This document shows positions 59,036-64,000 of a stretch of DNA of 64,000 bases, one piece after another (within the stretch, counting starts at the first letter, position 1; every line of letters begins with the position of its first letter). Below the pieces are notes generated by a model. It was not told the origin of the DNA and made no database searches. It saw nothing but the letters and a program-made list of their open reading frames with translations. A program made the position numbers and the translations under genes. The stretch lies in the NCBI RefSeq assembly GCF_001305855.1, contig NZ_LIXZ01000001.1, positions 1 through 64,000 on the forward strand. The letters are read 5' to 3'. Source of the DNA: Rossellomorea vietnamensis. Lineage in GTDB: Bacteria > Bacillota > Bacilli > Bacillales > Bacillaceae_B.

Positions 59036-59760
59036 TATGATTTCCCCCTTACGATTGTACCAATATTTTCACCAGTGATGGCTCTCTTGATATTTCCATT
59101 CTCCATAATTGAGAATACAATAAGCGGAATATCATTGTCCATACATAGAGAAGACGCTGTTGAATCCATTACGGCCAAGCCTTCCTTCAGAACATCTAAA
59201 TAAGATAGTTCTTCATATTTAACAGCGGTTTCGTCCTTCTTAGGATCTGCTGAGTATACTCCATCTACGTTGTTCTTAGCCATAAGAATCACTTCTGCTT
59301 CGATTTCCGCCGCTCGGAGCGCAGCTGTAGTATCCGTTGAGAAGTATGGATTACCTGTACCTGCCGCAAAGATTACAACCCGTTTCTTCTCTAAATGACG
59401 GATGGCTCTGCGTCTAATATATGGCTCTGCCACTTGGCGCATATCAATGGATGTTTGAACCCTTGTTTCGATGCCTTGCTGTTCAAGACTGTCTTGAAGA
59501 GCCAAAGAGTTCATGACGGTCGCAAGCATCCCCATATAATCTGCAGATGCACGATCCATTCCCATTTCACTACCTATTTTACCACGCCAGATATTTCCTC
59601 CGCCAACGACAACTGCTACTTCTACATCAAGTTCAGCAATTTCTTTTACTTCTTCTGCTACATTTTTAATGACAGAAGGATTAATTCCGAAGCCATCATC
59701 ACCGGCTAATGCTTCTCCACTAAGTTTAAGAACGACACGTTTGTATTTTGGAACGCTCAT
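59035..59760 (-). CDS. pyrH: Uridylate kinase (UMP kinase)
   Basis: A hexameric amino-acid-kinase-fold enzyme, UMP to UDP, regulated by GTP and UTP. 241 residues from the ATG at 59760 after TATGGAGGTTCCC; the frame extends 15 codons back into the tsf terminator. Markers: [44 protein letters not shown] and [15 protein letters not shown]. Confidence 0.98.
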   Translation of the reverse strand: MSVPKYKRVVLKLSGEALAGDDGFGINPSVIKNVAEEVKEIAELDVEVAVVVGGGNIWRGKIGSEMGMDRASADYMGMLATVMNSLALQDSLEQQGIETRVQTSIDMRQVAEPYIRRRAIRHLEKKRVVIFAAGTGNPYFSTDTTAALRAAEIEAEVILMAKNNVDGVYSADPKKDETAVKYEELSYLDVLKEGLAVMDSTASSLCMDNDIPLIVFSIMENGNIKRAITGENIGTIVRGKS

Positions 59761-59795
59761 GGGAACCTCCATAAAATAGAATTTTTCTTGAAAAA

Positions 59796-59820
59796 TAGGG
59801 AACACACTAGGTGTTCCCTA
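59796..59820 (-). terminator. Terminator of tsf
   Basis: A 10-bp perfect stem TAGGGAACAC / GTGTTCCCTA (59796-59805 with 59811-59820); TTTTTC follows on the minus strand. Confidence 0.85.
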
Positions 59821-59847
59821 CTAAATAATGTTCAACTTTAGCTGATC

Positions 59848-60729
59848 TTATTTGTTAACTTGATTCATTACTTCTTCAGCGAAGTTTTCTTGACGCTTCT
59901 CAAGACCTTCTCCTACTTCGTAACGAGTGAAATCAGTTAAAGTAGCTTTGTTTGCTTCAAGGTATTGACGAACTTTCTGGTCTGGATTCTTAACGAATGT
60001 TTGATCCAGGATGCAGATATCCTCAAAGTACTTACCAAGGCGGCCTTCCACCATTTTTTCAACGATGTTTTCAGGCTTTCCTTCGTTCAGTGCTTGTTGT
60101 TTAAGTACTTCACGCTCACGTTCTACTTCTTCAGCAGAAACCTGATCACGGGAAACATACTTAGGATTCAATGCTGCAGCATGCATGGCAACATCTTTCG
60201 CTACACTTGCGTCAGTTGTACCTTCCACTACTGTAAGAACAGCAATGCGGCCACCCATATGCAGGTATTCACCGAACGCAGCGTTATCATCTTTCGTACG
60301 GATTTCAAAACGGCGAAGAGTGATTTTCTCCCCGATTTTTGCGATTGCAGCGTTGATGAATTCATTTACAGTTGAACCATTTGTCATTTTTTGCTCAAGA
60401 GCTTCTTCAACAGATGCCGGCTTGTTAGCAAGAAGATGATCAGATAGTTCTTTAACAAGGTTTTGGAAGTTTTCGTTTTTCGCAACGAAATCTGTTTCTG
60501 CGTTCACTTCAAGAATGATTGCAGTGTTTCCTTCGCTTGCAATGTAAGTAGTTCCTTCAGCCGCGATACGGTCCGCTTTTTTAGCTGCTTTCGCGATTCC
60601 TTTTTCACGTAGGAAGTCAATTGCTTTGTCCATGTCTCCGCCAGTTTCTGTTAACGCTTTTTTACAATCCATCATTCCAGCGCCAGTTTTCTCACGAAGT
60701 TCTTTAACCATTTGTGCAGTAATTGCCAT
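59848..60729 (-). CDS. tsf: Translation elongation factor Ts
   Basis: The nucleotide-exchange factor for EF-Tu. The 293 residues have an N-terminal UBA-like part ([19 protein letters not shown]), the [10 protein letters not shown] core contact (about 80-90), and two dimerisation subdomains. The start follows AAGGAGGAAACCCAC. It lies between two terminators, so an internal promoter is expected in 60730-60836, but none is clear. Confidence 0.98.
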   Translation of the reverse strand: MAITAQMVKELREKTGAGMMDCKKALTETGGDMDKAIDFLREKGIAKAAKKADRIAAEGTTYIASEGNTAIILEVNAETDFVAKNENFQNLVKELSDHLLANKPASVEEALEQKMTNGSTVNEFINAAIAKIGEKITLRRFEIRTKDDNAAFGEYLHMGGRIAVLTVVEGTTDASVAKDVAMHAAALNPKYVSRDQVSAEEVEREREVLKQQALNEGKPENIVEKMVEGRLGKYFEDICILDQTFVKNPDQKVRQYLEANKATLTDFTRYEVGEGLEKRQENFAEEVMNQVNK

Positions 60730-60840
60730 AGTGGGTTTCCTCCTTAGTTTGACTATGTAGACATCAGGGACCTATTGGTATGAGTCATAAATGTACAACA
60801 CTCTAATTGAGTGCAGTAGATGTGAATATTCTTTAAAAAA

Positions 60841-60870
60841 AGGTGATAAGGGTAAGCCCTCTTATCACCT
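60841..60870 (-). terminator. Terminator between rpsB and tsf
   Basis: A 10-bp perfect stem AGGTGATAAG / CTTATCACCT (60841-60850 with 60861-60870); TTTTTTT follows on the minus strand. Partial read-through to tsf is likely, as the two genes are normally co-expressed. Confidence 0.9.
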
Positions 60871-60878
60871 TTCGTTGA

Positions 60879-61586
60879 TTACTCAGCTGCTACAGCTGCT
60901 TCTTCACCTTGCTTAGCTTCTAAAATAGCATCCGCCATTTTACCTGTTAGAAGCTTGACCGCGCGGATCGCATCATCATTCGCAGGAATGACAACATCGA
61001 TTTCATCCGGATCACAGTTTGTATCAACGATACCCACGATAGGGATATGAAGTTTACGAGCTTCTGCTACTGCGATACGCTCTTTACGAGGGTCGATGAT
61101 GAATAATGCATCAGGTAGCGTGTTCATATCTTTGATTCCGCCTAAGAATTTAACTAAGCGCTCATGTTCTTTTTTAAGTTGTACAACTTCTTTCTTCGGA
61201 AGTACTTCAAACGTACCGTCTTCTTCCATCTTTTCGATGTTTTTAAGGCGTGTAATACGCTTTTGGATTGTTTCGAAGTTTGTAAGTGTTCCACCTAACC
61301 AACGTTGGTTGATGTAGTACATACCTGCACGTTCTGCTTCTTCTTTAACAGACTCCTGTGCTTGTTTCTTTGTTCCTACAAAAAGAACTTTACCGCCGTT
61401 ACCAGCTAGTTCTTTCACGAAGTTATAAGCTTCTTCAACCTTTTTAACTGTTTTTTGAAGGTCGATGATGTAGATGCCGTTACGCTCAGTGAAGATGTAT
61501 CTCTTCATTTTTGGGTTCCAACGGCGAGTTTGGTGTCCGAAATGTACACCAGCTTCAAGCAATTGTTTCATAGAAATTACTGACAT
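60879..61586 (-). CDS. rpsB: Ribosomal protein S2
   Basis: 235 residues, nearly the Bacillus consensus: [40 protein letters not shown] and [18 protein letters not shown]. It is the last protein to join the 30S subunit. The ATG follows AGGAGGAAACACAC. Driven by a strong promoter at 61710-61738 with a leader of about 120 nt. Confidence 0.99.
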   Translation of the reverse strand: MSVISMKQLLEAGVHFGHQTRRWNPKMKRYIFTERNGIYIIDLQKTVKKVEEAYNFVKELAGNGGKVLFVGTKKQAQESVKEEAERAGMYYINQRWLGGTLTNFETIQKRITRLKNIEKMEEDGTFEVLPKKEVVQLKKEHERLVKFLGGIKDMNTLPDALFIIDPRKERIAVAEARKLHIPIVGIVDTNCDPDEIDVVIPANDDAIRAVKLLTGKMADAILEAKQGEEAAVAAE

Positions 61587-61738
61587 GTGTGTTTCCTCCT
61601 AAATGGTTTTGTTTTTCTCCTCCGTTTCCGTCATCTGGAAAGTAGAAACTATTATATAGAATAGCACCATCTACCCCACTCGGGAAACGTGTGTAATCAC
61701 ACCATGAATACTATAGCATACCTATCCCTGCCAAGCAA
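61587..61738 (-). promoter_or_regulatory. rpsB promoter and leader
   Basis: -35 TTGCTT (61738-61733), 17-bp spacer, extended -10 TGCTATAGT with TATAGT at 61715-61710 on the minus strand. The leader contains GTGTGATTACACAC, able to form a hairpin, and a GGAGG run ahead of the true ribosome site. A leader-based S2 feedback control is plausible but not shown. Confidence 0.65.
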
Positions 61739-61745
61739 GGACTTC

Positions 61746-62255
61746 CTATATAATTTGACGAAATTTCAGGAGGAGCTCGATTTCTGTTTGGCCTTTCCCA
61801 AGAGATTCAGCGATTTCTTCAATCGACATCCCTTTTTCCCTTAAAGTCAATACTTGTTTAATGAATGGGTCTTGTTCGGATTCTTGGGATTGTTCATCGG
61901 GATCCTTTCCATGGTCTTTCATCTGCTTATAAGCTTGTGAAGCGCGCTTATACCCGGTACCCGTCCATTTTGTGACCTTTTCAGAAGGCACGAGATCTTC
62001 TTGTTCATTTTCTTCGCTGTGAAGGACGGTTTCTTTGTCGTTACGGACTTGTGTACTGAAATTCCGCATGAATTCATCATTTTCTTCTTTCATTTCAATC
62101 AGATAAGCTGAAATGATATCTTCCATTTCAACAATAATCTTCTTTTGCTCTTTTTCCATGTTTACAAAACGGTTTTGCCTGGAGTATAAAATGACGATCG
62201 AAAGCAGGGAAACGATATTTAGAAGAAAAGATATAAAAAGTAGAAATGTAAACAT
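61746..62255 (-). CDS. swrB: SwrB/YlxL-like motility protein
   Basis: 169 residues. A single N-terminal membrane helix (about 2-23) is followed by a charged helical middle, an acidic linker and a C-terminal helix-turn-helix-like segment (about 134-165, LREKGMSIEEIAESLGKGQ). In B. subtilis SwrB sits after sigD and promotes flagellar basal-body assembly. Sequence conservation in this family is weak, so the name rests on position plus layout. Confidence 0.8.
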   Translation of the reverse strand: MFTFLLFISFLLNIVSLLSIVILYSRQNRFVNMEKEQKKIIVEMEDIISAYLIEMKEENDEFMRNFSTQVRNDKETVLHSEENEQEDLVPSEKVTKWTGTGYKRASQAYKQMKDHGKDPDEQSQESEQDPFIKQVLTLREKGMSIEEIAESLGKGQTEIELLLKFRQII

Positions 62256-62277
62256 GTCATCACCCTATTTTGTTTGA

Positions 62278-62305
62278 TTTTACTACTGATTTTACTACTG
62301 ATTTT
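62278..62305 (+). repeat. 12-bp direct repeat upstream of swrB
   Basis: TTTTACTACTGA occurs twice head to tail (62278-62289 and 62290-62301), followed by another TTTT. It lies between the sigD terminator and the swrB ribosome site. Confidence 0.8.
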
Positions 62306-62319
62306 CCTGCCAAGTAAAA

Positions 62320-62356
62320 GGACTGTTCCCGAACGCGCATATTGCAGGGACAGTCC
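62320..62356 (-). terminator. Terminator or attenuator after sigD
   Basis: GGACTGTTCCC (62320-62330) pairs with GGGACAGTCC (62347-62356), one bulge; TTTTAC follows on the minus strand. Confidence 0.7.
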
Positions 62357-62406
62357 ATCAGTGTGTATTGTTTTTGGGTTATTTTCCCCCACATTTTTTA
62401 CAGCAT

Positions 62407-63165
62407 TTATGAGCTCAGTAGATTTCGTAATTTGAAAATGGATTTTGAATGTATCTGTGAAATCCTGGATGTAGACAAGCTCATGACTTCCCCGATTTCT
62501 GTCAGCGTCAGTTCTTCCTTATAGAATAAACTTAACACAAGCTGCTCTTTCTCTGAAAGGGTCAAGATCGTTTTCTCTAATTCATTCAGTTTTTCACCCT
62601 TTAATACTTCGTCTTCAGGTGAAATCGTTTTATGATCTTTAATGGAATAGTTTTGAGATTCGTGATCGTCATCAGTCAATTGCTCATCCATGGAAAGGAC
62701 ATTGGCAAAGAAATGCTCATTTGTGGTCTGGTATACTTCCTCAGGCGTCATCTCCAATGAAGCAGCTACTTCCTCTGCAGTAACGTGGCGCAAAAGCGTT
62801 TGTTCAAGTTCCACAGTCCTGGCCTCGATCTTCTTTGCCCGGTCCCTTGTAGACCGGGGAAGCCAGTCTTCTTTTCTCAGCCCGTCAAGGATGGCCCCCC
62901 TGACCCGGAACGACGCATATGTATCAAACTTCAAATCTCTTGTGGGATCAAACTTCTGAAGTGCATCCAATAACCCCATCAAACCAAGACTCTTAATATC
63001 TTCTCTCGAGACGTTCCTTGGCAGGCCAACGGAAATTCGCTGCACATGATACGACACAAGTGGCATATACTTTTTCACTAACATATCTCCGGCTTCTGTA
63101 TCACGACTGTTAATCCATTTCTCCCAATATTGTTGTTCATCTGTTCGAGTGAATTGTTGAGACAT
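62407..63165 (-). CDS. sigD: Flagellar/motility sigma factor SigD
   Basis: A 252-residue FliA-type sigma-28 for flagellin, motor, chemotaxis and autolysin genes. Region 2 (about 25-95) has YMPLVSYHVQRISVGLPRNV and FDTYASFRVRGAILDGLR; region 3 follows at about 100-160 (DWLPRSTRDRAKKIE); region 4 (about 190-250) has LSEKEQLVLSLFYKEELTLT and SRISQIHSKSIFKLR. The ATG follows AAGGAGGATTCTT. It is the end of the long fla/che operon known in Bacillus. Confidence 0.97.
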   Translation of the reverse strand: MSQQFTRTDEQQYWEKWINSRDTEAGDMLVKKYMPLVSYHVQRISVGLPRNVSREDIKSLGLMGLLDALQKFDPTRDLKFDTYASFRVRGAILDGLRKEDWLPRSTRDRAKKIEARTVELEQTLLRHVTAEEVAASLEMTPEEVYQTTNEHFFANVLSMDEQLTDDDHESQNYSIKDHKTISPEDEVLKGEKLNELEKTILTLSEKEQLVLSLFYKEELTLTEIGEVMSLSTSRISQIHSKSIFKLRNLLSS

Positions 63166-63240
63166 AAGAATCCTCCTTGCTGTCTAATTCCTTCATAGAA
63201 ATGCGTAGTGATTGATTTTACTTAAAGAGAATGAATGACT

Positions 63241-63738
63241 TCACAATTCCTTGGTACCTTCATTTACCGTACGTACCTGAAGAACCCCGGTGGATGTGAA
63301 GAATTCGATCGTTCTTCCTTTGTTACCCCCTAAATCCTCAGAAACCACCGGCACGCCATGCTTCGAAAGGGCAACTTTTACAGCTTCTGCGTTTCTTGGG
63401 CCGATCCTCATGACGTCACTCTTCGATTGGAACTGAAACATTTGGGCACCGCCGGCCATCTTGCACCGAAGTCTTTTCATGCTTGCCCCCCGGTTTCTTA
63501 GTTGACCTATGAGTTCTTCGATTCCTGTGTCGGCGTATTTGGCTGGATTCGGTTTTGCTTCATTTCCGTTCGAGGAGTGAGGGAGCATCACATGAACCAT
63601 TCCGGCCAATTTGAGAAGCTCATCATATATAACGACCCCGACGCACGAACCAAGGCCCGAGGTGCGGATCGAGCCTTCGCCCTCGACAATATTCATATCC
63701 GCAATTCCGACCTTTACAACGGTGCTGGTACCCATCAT
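63241..63738 (-). CDS. cheD: Chemoreceptor glutamine deamidase CheD
   Basis: Deamidates glutamines on chemoreceptors and pairs with CheC. 165 residues from the ATG at 63738, which overlaps the cheC stop; a second ATG follows at once. The catalytic Cys32 (SGLGSCVGV) and His48 (GMVHVMLP) are visible with the later Thr region. The open frame runs 55 codons back into cheC and should not be used. Confidence 0.95.
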   Translation of the reverse strand: MMGTSTVVKVGIADMNIVEGEGSIRTSGLGSCVGVVIYDELLKLAGMVHVMLPHSSNGNEAKPNPAKYADTGIEELIGQLRNRGASMKRLRCKMAGGAQMFQFQSKSDVMRIGPRNAEAVKVALSKHGVPVVSEDLGGNKGRTIEFFTSTGVLQVRTVNEGTKEL

Positions 63739-64000
63739 AGGCTTACACCCAATGATTGAAAAATAATTTCGAAGGATTCGGGATCCGGCAGGAGGAAGAA
63801 GTGACCCTTCACGCTTTCCGACTCCTCCACTTCCTCTTCCTTCAGTGCAGTGTCTATGACGATTGCATAATCGCTCACCTGTGATATTTCCAGTAATCCA
63901 CAACCAATGATCGCACCTGCCATATCAACGGATAAAGCAGGAACGGATGGGAGAAGCTTAAGATTTGTAAAGTCAGACAGGGAAGATAAATACGAACCCG
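63735..64000 (-). CDS. cheC: CheY-P phosphatase CheC, C-terminal part (runs off the window)
   Basis: Reading back from the stop at 63735, the frame stays open to the window end. It gives a CheC-type sequence: YLSSLSDFTNLKLLPSVPAL, then SVDMAGAIIGCGL, and a C-terminus HFFLLPDPESFEIIFQSLGV. CheC dephosphorylates CheY-P and regulates CheD. The ATG at 63923 is an internal Met, not the start; the N-terminal half lies beyond 64000. Confidence 0.9.
   Translation of the reverse strand, partial: GSYLSSLSDFTNLKLLPSVPALSVDMAGAIIGCGLLEISQVSDYAIVIDTALKEEEVEESESVKGHFFLLPDPESFEIIFQSLGVSL

Overview
The window is a stretch of chromosome from an endospore-forming, flagellated member of the Bacillaceae (Firmicutes). 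Gene order over about 62 kb follows the Bacillus subtilis cheC-cheD-sigD to recA-rny-ymdB-spoVS block almost gene for gene. Strong AGGAGG-type ribosome sites, GTG and TTG starts, a Bacillus-type SOS box, spoIIIE, spoVS, the dipicolinate synthase genes and PolC all agree with this. The genus cannot be fixed from the sequence; proteins resemble Bacillus/Rossellomorea-type homologues. Almost everything is on the minus strand, so transcription runs from high to low coordinates.

In transcription order: chemotaxis and motility tail (cheC partial, cheD, sigD, swrB; 64000-61746); ribosome and envelope genes (rpsB, tsf, pyrH, frr, uppS, cdsA, dxr, rasP, proS; 61586-52213); polC; the nusA-infB operon with RNA-maturation genes (rimP, nusA, ylxR, ylxQ, infB, ylxP, rbfA, truB, ribF, rpsO, pnpA; 47606-37631); envelope and processing genes ylxY, mlpA and ymxH; the lysine/dipicolinate pathway (dpaA, dpaB, asd, dapG, dapA; 34689-29728), which makes diaminopimelate for the wall and dipicolinate for the spore; rnjB, tepA, ylzJ and spoIIIE; a GntR regulator with a purine-nucleoside-type ABC uptake system (ymfC, nupN, nupO, nupP, nupQ; 23742-18109); a pair of M16 proteases, an SDR, ymfJ, ymfK, a RodZ-like protein, pgsA, cinA, recA, rny, ymdB and spoVS; a dipeptidase; and a two-subunit 2-oxoacid:ferredoxin oxidoreductase (korA, korB).

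The low-coordinate end (1-1725) is the accessory part. It holds the 3' end of a group II intron: the C-terminus of its maturase plus RNA domains V and VI. Within it is a 107-bp tandem duplication that shifts the maturase reading frame. Next comes a 335-residue coiled-coil protein on the opposite strand that I cannot assign to a family; it is the best candidate for something undescribed.

Regulatory signals that can be read directly include Rho-independent terminators after most units, a near-consensus LexA box at recA, a sigma-H-like promoter at spoVS, a sigma-K-like promoter at dpaA, an inverted-repeat operator candidate and cre-like sites in front of ymfC, and strong housekeeping promoters for rpsB, rpsO, recA, rny and rnjB. 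No rRNA, tRNA, CRISPR array or complete insertion sequence was seen. Most of the window is conserved core genome; I see no clear new multi-gene defence or biosynthetic system.
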